A DNA stretch of 64,000 nt from Physella acuta (GCF_028476545.1 NW_026732584.1:67501-131500), one strand, 5' to 3'; shown: positions 25,469 through 39,790, counted from the first letter of the stretch. Made by a program: numbers and translations. The notes: generated by a model from the sequence alone, not told the origin.

Positions 25469-26204
25469 TGCTACACCGTCGTAATTGGAAGATAACAACA
25501 AGAGAGCAGGTGTATGGAGAAAACATTGGGAGACACCTGATTTCATTTGTCAATCTTACTCAGTTTGAGTTTGATTTGCATAGTCTAAGAAAATTAATTG
25601 TCTCATAAAAATTAAAGATAAGTACACATAGCTATCTTTGTGTTAGAATTCCATCTGGTCGAACGATAATTTGATGTATATAAAATTCACTATAGAAAGT
25701 CAATCCTATTATGCTTTAGTAATGCACGTTTAAAATTTATTTTTATAGATAACAAATCATACAATTTGTAACTATATTTTCCAAGGGCAAAAGCTAAAAA
25801 GTGTATATTCGGTCCGTAACCGTAATAATAACTGATTAATTAAAATGTCGGTTACTATTAGTACATAATACACTCCCTTAAATGTATACAAACGAGCCGA
25901 TAAAAAGAAATGATTATTTTTTATATTGGAATATCAAGAAATAAATTACAGAACAAAAATCATGATTTGCACATATGAATGTAGCAACGACAATATTTGA
26001 TCGGAATCGAAATATAATCACGCATATAATGGTAAAATAATTCGTAAATTTTATGTTTTGCTGTCATATAAAGAGTAAATACCAAACAAACAGGAGTTTG
26101 TAATTTTATTATTACTATGCAGATAAAGCTATTATACATTTAGAGATTCTTATAATAATAAACACATGCGTAAATGTTTTAAATGTATTATAAAACCTAC
26201 ATAC
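25469..26204. other. AT-rich non-coding stretch
   Basis: No exon or element was recognised. If the exons at 26.2 kb belong to the mucin-like gene, this is intron. Confidence 0.35.
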
Positions 26205-26545
26205 AGGCCTATAATCGAAATCCGTTATGCCAAGAATAACGTTAGACTGCCCACATTCTAAAAGAGAGAAACATAAACATCTACCTGCAAAAATGTAATA
26301 GAGTGACATATTCAGAAATAAAACATTCTGAAGTTAACATAAAACAACAATAAACTCAAACGTTTATGTAACATGTGAAATCTAAAGTAAAATAGAATTC
26401 TTCAACTTAGAATATTGCATTGCATGAATAGAAAAAAGGTAATCAACACGACTTACCTTGTTACTTGTGCACTCAGCAACGATTCAATTCTTCTCTGCGA
26501 CAGGTGTTCCGTTATCTCGCACCGTTGCAGCTGTTATAGTGACTG
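26205..26545 (-). CDS. Possible first two exons of a secreted protein gene
   Basis: An upstream exon ends in a consensus donor, AACAAG|GTAAGT, at 26457. The next candidate exon starts after TTAACTTCAG (26337), carries an ATG at 26307-26309 and ends CCT|GTATGT at 26205. The encoded start [20 protein letters not shown] could be a signal peptide, though it has an internal Arg. The phase-0 end does not join directly to the phase-1 start of the linker exon at 22242, so a link to the mucin-like gene needs missing exons. It may be an unrelated gene or chance. Confidence 0.3.
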
Positions 26546-26590
26546 AACATTTAGGTCATACATACGGAAGAGTGGAGGTAAGACTGGGGT

Positions 26591-26614
26591 ATGGGGGGGG
26601 GGGGGGGGGGGGGA
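26591..26614. repeat. Poly-G run
   Basis: A run of about 20 G between the possible first exon and a (TA)n array. It could form a quadruplex or be an assembly weak point. Confidence 0.85.
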
Positions 26615-26747
26615 ATTCAGACACCAATTAATGCAATCGTTCCAGGAGGTTTTTCCCGTTCTTATTTCGCTTAACCCTACCTTAAGCACCCCCCCCCTTT
26701 CCATTGAAGACTTCAACGGTACAAAAAGAAATTTTACTTCCTGAATA

Positions 26748-29188
<2,441 letters not shown>

Positions 29189-29262
29189 TTTTTGAATGTG
29201 GGGTCTTGCTTTTTGTGACGATGTGTGACATTGGGGATGGGAGAAGTTTTTTATTCAGTGGG
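29189..29262. mobile_element. Fragment of the inverted-repeat DNA element
   Basis: GGGTCTTGCTTTTTGTGACG and the following GTGTGACAT match the right half of the 10290-12541 family. Confidence 0.55.
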
Positions 29263-29272
29263 GAAGGGAAGG

Positions 29273-29576
29273 TTTCTCTTTCAGTTGCCTGCAGTAGTGT
29301 TTGTATCTCTTTCACTTGCCCGCAGTAGTGTTTGTATCTCTTTCACTTGCCTACAGTAGTGTTTGTGTCTCTTTCACTTGCCTGCAGTAGTGTTTGTATC
29401 TCTTTCACTTGCCTGCAGTAGTGTTTGTATCTCTTTCAGTTGCCTGCAGTAGTGTTTGTATCTCTTTCAGTTGCCTGCAGTAGTGTTTGTATCTCTTTCA
29501 GTTGCCTGCAGTAGTGTTTGTATCTCTTTCACTTGCCTACAGTAGTGTTTGTATCTCTTTCAGTTGCCTGCAGTAA
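29273..29576. repeat. 31-bp minisatellite, about 10 copies
   Basis: The unit reads TCTCTTTCAGTTGCC, then TGCAGTAGTGTTTGTA. Copies differ mainly by CAGTTG versus CACTTG and by TGCAG versus TACAG. Confidence 0.95.
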
Positions 29577-29892
29577 AGATTGTGGTGTAGTAACAAGTGT
29601 TAAATTTTAATGTATAAAATTTTAAATATTTTCGAAATAAATTTTTCTGTCGTATGGTTAACTTATCTTCTTCCTTCTTTGTTTCTTGTGTGAATTTTCC
29701 CTCCCCCTTTCACCCCCTATCGCCCCAAAAAAATACTTATGGTTGGACGCCAAGTAATGCTTCTTATGACACGTAGATACCGGGAAGGGAAGAGCTAACT
29801 TCTCATTTGAGTGCACGACTGTTATGAACGACAACTCAATGTTCACAAAATTGTGCTTCTCAAAAAATCGACTAGAAATCGTGGGTTGCGAC

Positions 29893-30781
29893 TGTTATGA
29901 CCACTCTCCGACAGCCGCGGAGGGAGCGGACACCCCGGGTTCGTTTGGGATGGCACTGACAGAAGTCACACTAATGAAATCCCAACAACTTGACGTGAGC
30001 TCGTTATTGATTTCTAGGGGTAAAACACGACACATTGAAGAGACTCAACACGACTTAAAACTGTCAATACCCTTTTAATAAGTGTACAAGACTACGACAC
30101 TGGGTTTGTACAAAATGTACAGACTTTAAGAGTACAATAAATAAACTCAAAACTCCAACTTACAGTTAAAGAAAAACACTATATATCACTATATATAGCT
30201 GTGGCTTAGTATATTAAACACCATTAAAGAACATAACTTGACACAACTGAATGGCATGATAAATACCACAAATATTAATAAGAGACATATTGCCTCTACA
30301 ACAACAGAAACCCAAAAAAGGTCAACCTATCACCGATGTGACAAAGGGTTCAACTATACACCAGAACAAAAATATAAGTAATACTACAAATGGTCACACA
30401 ATACCTTATATAAGGTGATAAAATATGCCACAAACTGCACAACTGAAAATGGCGCACAAAACATACGGCACATCTCTCTCCTAGTCCAAAGGTCAATCTA
30501 GCTGCCTTTAGACGACTTGAACTGCACGAGATTAAATACAGCTCTGTATTAGGGGAGATCACTCAAAAGTCCTACGACTATTGGTTGAGGATCTGTTAAG
30601 GATCCTCACGGTCGCAAGATCATTGGTCGAGGGTCTGCTGGGGATTAAACAATCCATTCACAGGACGTGACGGAGTTCAGTTGACCGATGAGAACCGGTG
30701 AACTAACAACTCTCCCAAGGTCAACCACATTACTCAGGAGACTAAATAATATAAATAAATAAAAGACCTAAGAAGGTCACA
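29893..30781 (+). mobile_element. Possible solo-LTR-like block (fossil)
   Basis: Starts TGTTATGACC and ends GGTCACA, partly inverted ends, with CGAC on both flanks (29889-29892 and 30782-30785). It holds an AATAAATAAA signal near 30137 and no coding domains. A 4-bp duplication is weak evidence, and a similar start at 29818 is an alternative boundary. Family not assigned. Confidence 0.3.
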
Positions 30782-30853
30782 CGACCCTTCCTATTGCTCG
30801 ATTTTTCAGATATAAAAGGGAGCTTACTATGTAAAACAGACTGTTAAAACTGG

Positions 30854-31120
30854 TTATGAAAATATTGCACCGGAGACAAAGATAGCATTGAAAACTGGAC
30901 CTGTTATGTGATATTTAAAGGCGTTTCTTATGTTGTGGAACATTTCAGTGAGTTTAATCATTTCAAGTTCAAACGTACTGTTGCATATAGATATAACACC
31001 CACATGCAAACCAAAAAAAAACATAACAAAATAGCACCAGAAAAAATCAAGCAATAAAAAAATATCAACTATTAAAATTTGAAGAAAAACAATTTTGAAT
31101 GAAATGATAGCAGACATCAA
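30854..31120 (-). CDS. Unrecognised hydrophobic open frame
   Basis: An 88-codon frame starting MMSAIISFKIVFLQILIV with two strongly hydrophobic stretches, then a hydrophilic tail containing FELEMIKLTEMFHNIRNAF. No family was recognised and no clear splice sites found. It could be a fragment of a membrane protein or a chance frame in AT-rich DNA. Confidence 0.15.
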   Translation of the reverse strand: MMSAIISFKIVFLQILIVDIFLLLDFFWCYFVMFFFGLHVGVISICNSTFELEMIKLTEMFHNIRNAFKYHITGPVFNAIFVSGAIFS

Positions 31121-31859
31121 TGGTCAATGAAAACAAGTTTAAAAAAAACATTGTTACCTTTAAAATTGTGTTCATCTTGGTGTTTAAATTATAAATTGCT
31201 TAAGATCTCACTTGTTGTGAATATTGTCAGAGAGAACCATCACATTTACACCTCAAATATCCATAGATTTAATGTTATTCACAATTATAAAAAACGGCCC
31301 CGCCCCTTCACAATTTGGAAAATGTCGGGACGCTTCTTATCAGTCTTTATCCTTTAACAATATTTATTTTTGCGACAAAATTTCGATGTAGAAACATTTC
31401 AAAAATTCGTTTGGACAAGGTTTTTTAAAAATGCAACTGTGTTTTCAATATTTTTCTAGTCCGTTGGGTGCTGTCCATAGGGCCCTTCACCACCTCCCCC
31501 GAACCATCTAGCTTCAACATTGACTAATATGGACTAAAGGCAACAAAAAAAAAAGCTTTTGAAAACATCCTTAACGATGTCACCCAACCACCATTTTCAC
31601 ATGCCTATTTACCAAGAAGTTTACATAACTATAATACCTGCCGCCCTGGTTAAATCTTAGGGGAATTCAAAGTATGAACATGAATGCAGTAGATTGTTTG
31701 TGAAACGGTTGAATAAACACTGTATTGATGCACTGTCAGTCGTAACCATGTGTTTTACGAGTCATACATTCATATCATCCACTAATAGGTCATACACTTT
31801 CAGTATCAAATTTACGGCATGTTATTTTAAAGTATCAGTGCATGTTTAAATAAATAATA

Positions 31860-31890
31860 GATATATATATATATATAAATATATATTTAA

Positions 31891-31964
<74 letters not shown>
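31860..31964. repeat. (TA)n microsatellite
   Basis: A TA array with an AAATATATATTTAAATTTA interruption near its left end. The flanks (31121-31859 and 31965-32294) hold no visible gene. Confidence 0.92.
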
Positions 31965-31965
<1 letters not shown>

Positions 31966-32294
31966 TGTGTATAGCAGAAAGATAATATTCATAAAATCGA
32001 AAAAAAATGAAAGTAAATAACAGCTATTTTTATTTAAATTTATTTAACGTACATTAAAAATAAATAATACACCATTGTTTTTTTTTAATTGAATAAACAA
32101 AACGACTATTATTACAGTTATAGATTAGTTCATTCTAATGTAATAGCCATACATCTAACATGTTTATAATTAATTATTTTTTTGTTGGTACAATGAAATT
32201 CAGTTTTAATTTGATGCTATTTTTAATGAAAGATTTGAACTGCCCAGCCAAAGAAATATACAGCAAACATTATTTAAACTTGTGTTAAGTGGTT

Positions 32295-34757
32295 CTACTC
32301 TACCAATCTTGTTCTTAGATTTTCCTTCAGCTCATAGTCTAATAAATTTCCTCTGGAAACAACAATGTTATCCTCCAAAACAACTCTCGACAGTTCGGCT
32401 GGCAGACGGTGACGTAACTGGTGCTCAACAAGAACGACAATCCTTTTAGGGTTAGCAGACGTCAAAGCAGATGTGGCTGCTCTACAGATGAACAAGAACC
32501 AGCGGTCACGTGACAAAAACGTTTCGTTGACAACCAGAAGAACGCGCCAACTTCTGTCAATAGCCTGCACAGTGGCAGAGGCCAGGTCAGTTGAAGGTGA
32601 GAGGTCACGGTCACGAATAAAGGTCGTTAACCCCAGCGTGTCCTCGATAAACTGCATGAGGTCATGACAAGCGAACTGGTAATCTCTATCAGCATAACCA
32701 ATGAAGACACCAATCTCGTAGTTGGAAGGTTTCTTTAGAAAGGTTTCACTAAACGAATTCAGCAGTCCAGAAATGATGTACGTTTTATATTTGGTAACAA
32801 AAAAACACAGCAAAAACCCAATGAACATTAAACAGAACATTATAATAGAAAACCAAAGAAAAGACTCTCCCGTACATTGTCGCCAATATGCTCCAAGATC
32901 TGTTATGATTTCTGTATATCTAGAAACCCCGTCAGTGTCAATACAAGAATAGTTTCTATCCAGATCCATATTTACAATTGTCAGCTTCATCCACAGAAGG
33001 AATTGGATGTCATGGCAGCCACAGGATAAAATGTTCCCTTCTAAATACAAATTAAACCCCTTGTTGTCTGTAGCCAGCTTTTCTAAACTGTATCTCACAT
33101 CAGCTGTAAGAGTGATCAGGTCGTTGAACCTCAGATCCAAAACCCTCAAGTTTGGGGTGTATTGTAGGTTGAACGGAATTTGTCGAAATCTATTCCCAGC
33201 AAGAAACAACTCTTTTAGATTTCTATTATACAAAAACGTCTTTGAGCTCAATGAGTTTAAAGAGTTGAACGACAGTTCAAGTTGTTGAAGGTTTGTGAGT
33301 TTTTGAAACAGCCTGTCTCCGAAGTTTGACATAAAATCATTTGGTAACTGATTTCTAGACAAGTCCAACGCTTCTAGACCTGGCATCGTGTCAAAAAAGG
33401 AATAGCTTAAAACGTTAATATGGTTGCCAGATAATATAAGTATTTTTAAATTATCCAAACCTTTCACTGTGCTTGTATAGATCTCTCCAGAAGATTCGGA
33501 AATATCTATAGAACATAAATTGTTAGCTCCCACAATAGTAATTGGAAGATCAAAAGAAAGCGACGAGAACAATCTTTTAAAATCTAAATAACGTAGCGAG
33601 CTTGACATGTAGATAATGATACCCTTCTCAACGAACTTAGTACCTCGTTGTGAGAGCATACTACTCCCAACACTGTAAGAGTTTTTACTCCTTGTTCCTT
33701 TACCACTTTTACATTGATCAATATTTTCAATTTCCATGACTGATTTGGTTTTTGGTTCAAATGTATTGTAAAATTCTATCATGATGGTCTCTATATGTTT
33801 CATGTTAAGTAATTGATACACAATCGGCTTGGTACCATAGATTTGGTTTTTATTCAAATTAATACTTTTCAAGCACCGGTCCCATAATGGGCTTGATAAG
33901 GCGCCGTCCATAATGACAAAAATTAAACATCTCTGCATTGAAACATGTGCCACGCATATTTGCCTTAAGTATTTTGTAGACTTGCGTGTAAGGATGGCAT
34001 CTCCCGTGATAAGAGTGTTGTAAGAATCACCTTGAACCATGCGGATAGTATTCAGAATAATCGTATCCATCGTTATATTAACCAAGTCTTTTAACATAAA
34101 AAGTACACTTTTTAGCTGCACGCCAACATTTTGAAAATTTAGACTATTTAGATTATTTAAACCCACGAAAGGCGATTCATCAATCAACAATTTGGAAGTT
34201 ATGCCGTTGATTTCTAAATATTTAATCTGATTTATGTTTTTGAAACTTGAGTTAGTAATCCGATTTAAATGCCCTCTTATTATTAATGTTGAAAATGATG
34301 TCAAATTTTTCGACTCTTCACCAAAGTATAATTCACCACCGAAACAGCTAATGGTTAATGTGTCTAGCTTAATCAAACTTGAGAAAATATCATTTGGATA
34401 AGACGGCAGGTTAAAATAACCATCTTGATCCAGTGACAACACGGAAAGGCTTTTTAGAGGTGCGAATATTTCTTTAGAAAAGTTGTGTATAATTAGTGGA
34501 TTGTAATTTAAATTTAGATATTCTAATTTCTCTAGGCCAGAAAAAGTTAGACTTTCAATTATGTTGCTAGACAAGTCGAGCCGACGAAGGTAACCTAGGT
34601 CGACAAAGATCGCAGGAACAGAGGTCAAAAAGTTGTTGCCTAATAAAATGGTGGTCGTATTTTTGGGAAACCAGGAAACGTCAACTCTGCCAAGATTACG
34701 ACCTTGAAAGTCTACCACAGCGCCATTTTGTCGTGTTGTATATTTTGTAGTGTAGTT
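32295..34757 (-). CDS. Toll-like receptor (LRR-TM-TIR), 3' exon
   Basis: A long intact exon ending in TAG at 32295. From the codon at 34718 there are 807 residues. The N-terminal part is a leucine-rich repeat ectodomain (repeats such as LRRLDLSSN, LEALDLSRNQL, LQQLELSFNSL, LRVLDLRFNDL). A single C-terminal cysteine cap follows (about residues 562-616, starting LSCGCH), then a transmembrane helix (about 620-643) and a TIR domain (about 666-807). The TIR domain shows box 1 (GVFIGYADRDYQF), box 2 (IRDRDLSPSTD) and the WRVLLVV strand. One cysteine cap makes it the single-cysteine-cluster type. There is no ATG at the 5' end: the frame is open back to an acceptor-like AACGGACTAG at 34758, adding LRRNT-like residues (TTRQNGAVVDFQGRN). 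So the leader is on an upstream exon that I could not find. Family role: pattern recognition and signalling through TIR adaptors at the plasma or endosomal membrane. Confidence 0.92.
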   Translation of the reverse strand, partial: NYTTKYTTRQNGAVVDFQGRNLGRVDVSWFPKNTTTILLGNNFLTSVPAIFVDLGYLRRLDLSSNIIESLTFSGLEKLEYLNLNYNPLIIHNFSKEIFAPLKSLSVLSLDQDGYFNLPSYPNDIFSSLIKLDTLTISCFGGELYFGEESKNLTSFSTLIIRGHLNRITNSSFKNINQIKYLEINGITSKLLIDESPFVGLNNLNSLNFQNVGVQLKSVLFMLKDLVNITMDTIILNTIRMVQGDSYNTLITGDAILTRKSTKYLRQICVAHVSMQRCLIFVIMDGALSSPLWDRCLKSINLNKNQIYGTKPIVYQLLNMKHIETIMIEFYNTFEPKTKSVMEIENIDQCKSGKGTRSKNSYSVGSSMLSQRGTKFVEKGIIIYMSSSLRYLDFKRLFSSLSFDLPITIVGANNLCSIDISESSGEIYTSTVKGLDNLKILILSGNHINVLSYSFFDTMPGLEALDLSRNQLPNDFMSNFGDRLFQKLTNLQQLELSFNSLNSLSSKTFLYNRNLKELFLAGNRFRQIPFNLQYTPNLRVLDLRFNDLITLTADVRYSLEKLATDNKGFNLYLEGNILSCGCHDIQFLLWMKLTIVNMDLDRNYSCIDTDGVSRYTEIITDLGAYWRQCTGESFLWFSIIMFCLMFIGFLLCFFVTKYKTYIISGLLNSFSETFLKKPSNYEIGVFIGYADRDYQFACHDLMQFIEDTLGLTTFIRDRDLSPSTDLASATVQAIDRSWRVLLVVNETFLSRDRWFLFICRAATSALTSANPKRIVVLVEHQLRHRLPAELSRVVLEDNIVVSRGNLLDYELKENLRTRLVE

Positions 34758-34759
34758 CT

Positions 34760-35342
<583 letters not shown>

Positions 35343-35859
35343 CTAGCCTCGACCGACTTTTAAAAATAATTTTGAAAATAGATGTACGGGTCTTATTTAT
35401 TTGCTGTACACTTTTACATGGCATGGGTTTTCCCATTTCTAATTGTTCTGTTTATGATGAAAATGAGAATAAGAACAAGTTAAAGCTTATTTAATGAGTT
35501 AAACTTTAGAGCTATGTTTAAGTTAAATCCAGGTTTAGGGCTAGTTTTATTACTTCTCAGACAGAGGCTATGTTTAATGAGTTTAGTTTAAAGCTTTCAG
35601 GTAATGCTTGATTTAGCGTTAGGTTTAGGTACGTTTCAAGATTTATAAATGCTGTGTCTAAGTAACTGTAGAAAATCCCCTAACTACGTGATGTGCTATA
35701 CTTCTGGTAAAGTATTCAAGGACGTTAATTTGTTATTATAATTGGAATTTCCTTATGTCAGTCAGTTACTAAAATAATCAGGCGTGGTTATTCAAAAGGT
35801 GGAGATTATCATAACTGTGAATAGTGTTTGCCATGGGAAAGTTGTACACATCCTGTTTC

Positions 35860-36905
35860 ATGTATAAGGAGACACATCATGTGTCATGTATAATGTGGCA
35901 CACCCTGATTCTTGTATAGTGGAGACCTACATCCTGTGTTATTTGAAGGTGGGGATTTTTAAGTGGGAATCTCCCAGTTTTGAAGGTATATGAATTGATG
36001 ATGAAATATCCATACAAGACAGACCAACAAGAGACAGAAAAGATTTTGAGAGTTCAAGTTCAAAATACAATGTTCTTTATTAAAATTAATAATCAGCTTC
36101 CTACCTAACCTAACTAATCCATTCTTTACTGTATACTGTTTACTACTACTACTACTAACTACACACTCCCATGACCAATCCTAACACTATATAACTGTTC
36201 TCTACATAACTACGTCTGCTCCCTAATACAACCTAACACATTCTGCTCTCCTCGCTAGCTAATTATCAACTCCAAACTAACTACATTTCTCGACCGTCTC
36301 TGACCGCTTCCTAACACCTTCTGTGCTAATCTACTACTAGCCCACGCCTCAGTGGTCAGCTGACCGTCCCACGTGACCGGTCAGCTCCTGTACGTCCATT
36401 GGTCTCCACCCAGCTAGCTATAGTCTGTTTATCTACTTGACTTAAACTAGCGTCATCACAGTTATGTATAGTGGAGATACACATTGACTCTTGTATAGTG
36501 GAGACACATCTTGACTTTTGTATATTTGAGATACATCATGTGCCATGTATAAGGAGACAATCATGAGTATAGTTTAATGGAGACACATTAAATCTTGTAT
36601 TGTGGAGGCACACACTGTGTCATTCATTGGGAGACAAATTATGTGTCATGTATAATGGAGACAGATATTGACTCTTGTATAGTGGAGACATCCTCACTCT
36701 TGTATAGGGGGTTACAATTTGACTTTTGTATATTGGAGACTCATCCTTTTTCATGTATAGAGAAACATATTGTGTGTATTGCATAGGGAAGCAAATCGTG
36801 TGTATTGTATAGTGGTGACACACCCTTATATGTGTATAATGGATACATAATATGAGTCGTTTATAGTAAAGTTATACACTGACTTTTGTATAGTCGAGGC
36901 CCACA
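35860..36905. repeat. Degenerate tandem array, about 35-bp unit, interrupted
   Basis: Repeats of the type CTTGTATAGTGGAGACACAT, with CATGTATAATGGAGAC variants, run from 35860 to 35942 and resume at 36461. Between them lies a foreign 518-bp segment. Short open frames across the array have no coding support. Confidence 0.75.
35943..36460 (-). mobile_element. Solo-LTR-like insertion in a tandem array (fossil, 518 bp)
   Basis: A 5-bp TSD, GTTAT, lies at 35938-35942 and 36461-36465. Read on the minus strand the segment begins TGTGATGACGC and contains an AATAAA-type signal. No coding part. Setting it aside leaves a normal repeat unit, which supports the boundaries. Family not assigned. Confidence 0.6.
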
Positions 36906-37080
36906 AATGTAATACTAATGATAGTTTCTTCTAAAGCATACACATAAAATAACTATCATTAACATTTTTAAAAAAAACACGTTTTCTGATTGAACTAAAG
37001 AGTAGAAAATAAATGCTATACATCACAATAATGCAAACGATCACTCTACTATAAGCGATCGCAAACTGCGTGAGCATTAT

Positions 37081-37266
37081 GACAAAAAATGAAAAACGTG
37101 GGGCGCCGAAGTAAAAGTTTTTATCGGTCATTGTTAATATAAGATGTAAAAGTTATATTACTATTGATTAGATAATACTATTGAGTTTTATTAGGGAGCA
37201 TGTAGAGTGTCAACAGTATTAGAAACTGTAAGAAAATCACGGCGCCCCACGTTTTTCATTTTTGTC
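37081..37266. repeat. Inverted repeat, 27-bp arms
   Basis: ATGAAAAACGTGGGGCGCCG at about 37088-37107 recurs inverted at about 37239-37258. The arms extend to 27-28 bp (with GACAAAAA), differ by one A in a run, and are separated by about 130 bp. The right arm lies in the open frame 37191-37454. Confidence 0.8.
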
Positions 37267-37454
37267 TCCTTCGCTAAAGCAGCAGATTTTCGGTTTCGAT
37301 CTTTTTCAAGCTTCTTCTGATACTCACCTTCTTCCATAATTTTTGGTCGTTTAGGAGGATTTTCCAATCTGTATTCTGCATTGCACTTCTCCTGATACTT
37401 CTGGCGTGCCTTTTCCAATCGAAGTTTCTTCTGTGTTGCCGTTTCTTTCACCAT
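37191..37454 (-). CDS. Charged Lys/Glu-rich 87-residue open frame
   Basis: Starts at an ATG in the context GCAAAATGGTG, within a GC-richer patch. It encodes MVKETATQKKLRLEKARQK and a long basic/acidic helix-prone stretch ending near KMKNVGRRDFL. It looks like a coiled-coil segment or a first exon. The last third lies on one arm of the inverted repeat. I do not recognise the family. Sequences of this style occur both in host nuclear proteins and in element-encoded proteins. Confidence 0.35.
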   Translation of the reverse strand: MVKETATQKKLRLEKARQKYQEKCNAEYRLENPPKRPKIMEEGEYQKKLEKDRNRKSAALAKETKMKNVGRRDFLTVSNTVDTLHAP

Positions 37455-38639
37455 TTTGCCCTCGCGTGCAAATCGAACATCAACATTCTACTTCCGGATC
37501 AGTCAGATTTGCATAGGTTTGTACACAAACACCGCGTGACCACTACTCAGCCAATCGCGTGCTCCCTTCTTCATGATTTTTCATTTGTTTTTCAGTAAGC
37601 CAGAAGAGGAAAGTACCGAACCTTGTTTTTATCAAATTACAATTACTAGGTTATGTCGTTTTTTGTACAAATCAATAGGAGTCTAAAATGATCAATAAAA
37701 TGTTTCATTTGATAAATTTAGTAATAATAATAATTGAATATTGTATTGTCATCAGAAACAAAGCTTCCCTGAAAATTTCAGCGCGCTAGCTAACTGGGAA
37801 GTGCCCGAAATTTTGATCGCAAGATTTGTTTGAAAGACAAACAAACAAACAAACAGACGCTAAAGCAAGTTAAAGAAAACGTGGGAAAAGGCCTCCTTTA
37901 ATACATTACCTATTACCTTGTCCAATGAAAATTACGGATGTCGACTTAATCGAAATGAAAGAACAATGCAATACATGGATTAGTAATAAGTTGTTGATTG
38001 ATGTGTACCTGACTTACGCAGGGGAAGGTAAGACTGCTGTATGTAAAGCTGACCACACAATACTTCATACGCCGGGTATAAGAAAAAAGAGCTCTACTTC
38101 ATCTGCTCAATAGATTACTAGGTCTAAATAGGAATATTTACAAAGTCAGAGCGTGTGAACCGCCGATTCATGAATGAATCATGCTTTAATAGCTGGGGTT
38201 TTCTAAATGGCACTCAGGTGTTACATGATGCTACACAACGTTAGCGCTTTGTCACGGCTGATAGCACTCGCATGTTCCGTACATAACATATTAAATTATA
38301 TCATATTAAATTATATCACATTAGTAGTTTCTCTCAACTTTACAACGATTTCAGGTAAGCAGAACAGGTACTTAATAATAAGAATACAGGTAAATGGTAG
38401 AGTTAAAGGCAGGGCAAGATGGTGGTTTAACACTTTTACCGTCATAGACGATTTTGTCAAACATAATATATATTTTAAAAAAAAAATGATTATATTACTA
38501 GTTATGACCGAGAAGAAAAAAAACGCAAAGATTGCTAAACATGTAAGTAAAACATATCATCAAATAACAACTATATAAATTGAACTCGTTACTGTACGTT
38601 GATAATAATATACTCAAAGCGCTATTAGAGGACCCTCTC
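37455..38639. other. Non-coding, with an old repeat tail
   Basis: Includes AAAGACAAACAAACAAAC (about 37832-37855) after a GAAAATTTCAGCGCGCTAG-type block, similar to old LINE or repeat tails. Short plus-strand frames at 37925 and 38207 lack support. Confidence 0.3.
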
Positions 38640-38900
38640 TTAGATTTTATGTGCCAAAAAAAAACGCCTGCATCATTATCGTGAGACCAAATCACTCCGT
38701 GGATGAATCTCCACACTTCACCCAAATCGTTATCGGCAAACAAGTAGACAATGAGGCTATTCTATACCTGTAGGATAGAACAATAACTGCTAGACTCATC
38801 CATCACATGTGTTAAAATCTCTGGAAATCTAGTTGACTGAAAATTCATGCGGCACATCCCTAGACCAAATAAAAACGAGATGATATAGTGGACACTAATT
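38640..38900. repeat. Dispersed repeat R, copy 1
   Basis: Shares ordered blocks with 48640-49010 and 58080-60420: ACCAAATCACTCCGTGGATG, ATCGTTATCGGCAAACAAG, then GCGGCACATCCCTAGAC. The class is unknown. Confidence 0.55.
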
Positions 38901-39123
38901 GACGGGTTCTTGACGATTTTGGACGGCAGCTGAACAGTTCACGGAGCAAATAAATAAATAAACCGGGAGTGATCTCCCCTAAACTTTCTCGAATATTCTA
39001 ATATAAAATTACGAGGGATGGCAACTCAGGACATAGACAATATTTGTTATCCATTTTTAATTACTTAAACTTTTTATAATAGAATAGAATCTCGTAAAAA
39101 AAAGAATTGCACACCAAGTGAAA

Positions 39124-39373
39124 ATTTTCCCTTTCAAACCTGACGGTCTATGGGGCAAGTGAAGTAGAGTTCACTTGTTTCTGTGACCTCGGCATATGAA
39201 GAAATAGTGTGGTCAGCACTATGCCCAGCCGCCTTTACTTCCCCTAACAGGAGTTAGGTACCGATCAGAGTTGGGTGAACTCAGGGACGGTCTACTGACT
39301 TGAACTCGGATTCGAACTCGATACTAACGGGTTATCAGTCCAGCTTTCTACCGCTAGACCACTCACTACGTCC
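39124..39373 (-). mobile_element. tRNA-derived SINE-B, complete
   Basis: On the minus strand it starts with a tRNA-like head: GTGGTCTAGCGGTAGAAAGC (A box) and GAGTTCGAATCCGAG (B box). It then has a body with CATATGCCGAGGTCACAG and a pyrimidine/purine tail. A 13-bp TSD, CACACCAAGTGAA, lies at 39111-39123 and 39374-39386, the target-primed insertion mark of LINE-mobilised SINEs. About 250 bp. Confidence 0.85.
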
Positions 39374-39477
39374 CACACCAAGTGAACGCCTAATAAAATG
39401 TATATAAAAGTGCGGGATATTATTAGTGCTTTATAAATTTACATGCGTTTTTTTTTTTGAGAAATCAGAAATAGCGT

Positions 39478-39790
39478 AAATTAGTACTGCCGGTCAACGG
39501 AAATCACTCAAAATTTGACAGAAGGTAGAGAATTAGATCTTTTACTTACGTGTGAAATTTCATGCATCTATCTAAAATAGTACGCAACTTATAGGCTTTT
39601 GAAAAAATTAAAGTAGAAAGAGTAACACTTCCGGTTATCGGAAATCGCTCAAAAGTTGATCAGGATCTACGATTTTGATAAAATACGTAAATATGAAATT
39701 TCATCAACCTAGCTGTAACGGTACTCAAGTTATCGTGTTTACTCGCAGACACACAGACATACGGACAGAATTGCAAAGTCCAGTTTTTAC
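39478..39790. repeat. Two degenerate tandem units of an old repeat
   Basis: CCGGTCAACGGAAATC and CCGGTTATCGGAAATCGC start two related units of about 150-160 bp, each with TGAAATTTCATCNACCTA-like text. The second ends in ACACACAGACATACGGACAG. Confidence 0.55.

Noticed and set aside
25306-25608. Pro-rich and Gly-rich frames at 25.3 kb
   Set aside because: Translations of the G/C runs in the family-1 element.
29273-29576. CRISPR-like array
   Set aside because: The units are directly contiguous 31-bp repeats without unique spacers, and the genome is eukaryotic.
32473-33288. Plus-strand frames over the TLR exon
   Set aside because: Antisense shadows of the intact minus-strand coding exon.
39290-39373. 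tRNA gene on the minus strand
   Set aside because: The same reasoning applies: 13-bp TSDs enclose a 250-bp SINE whose head is tRNA-like.
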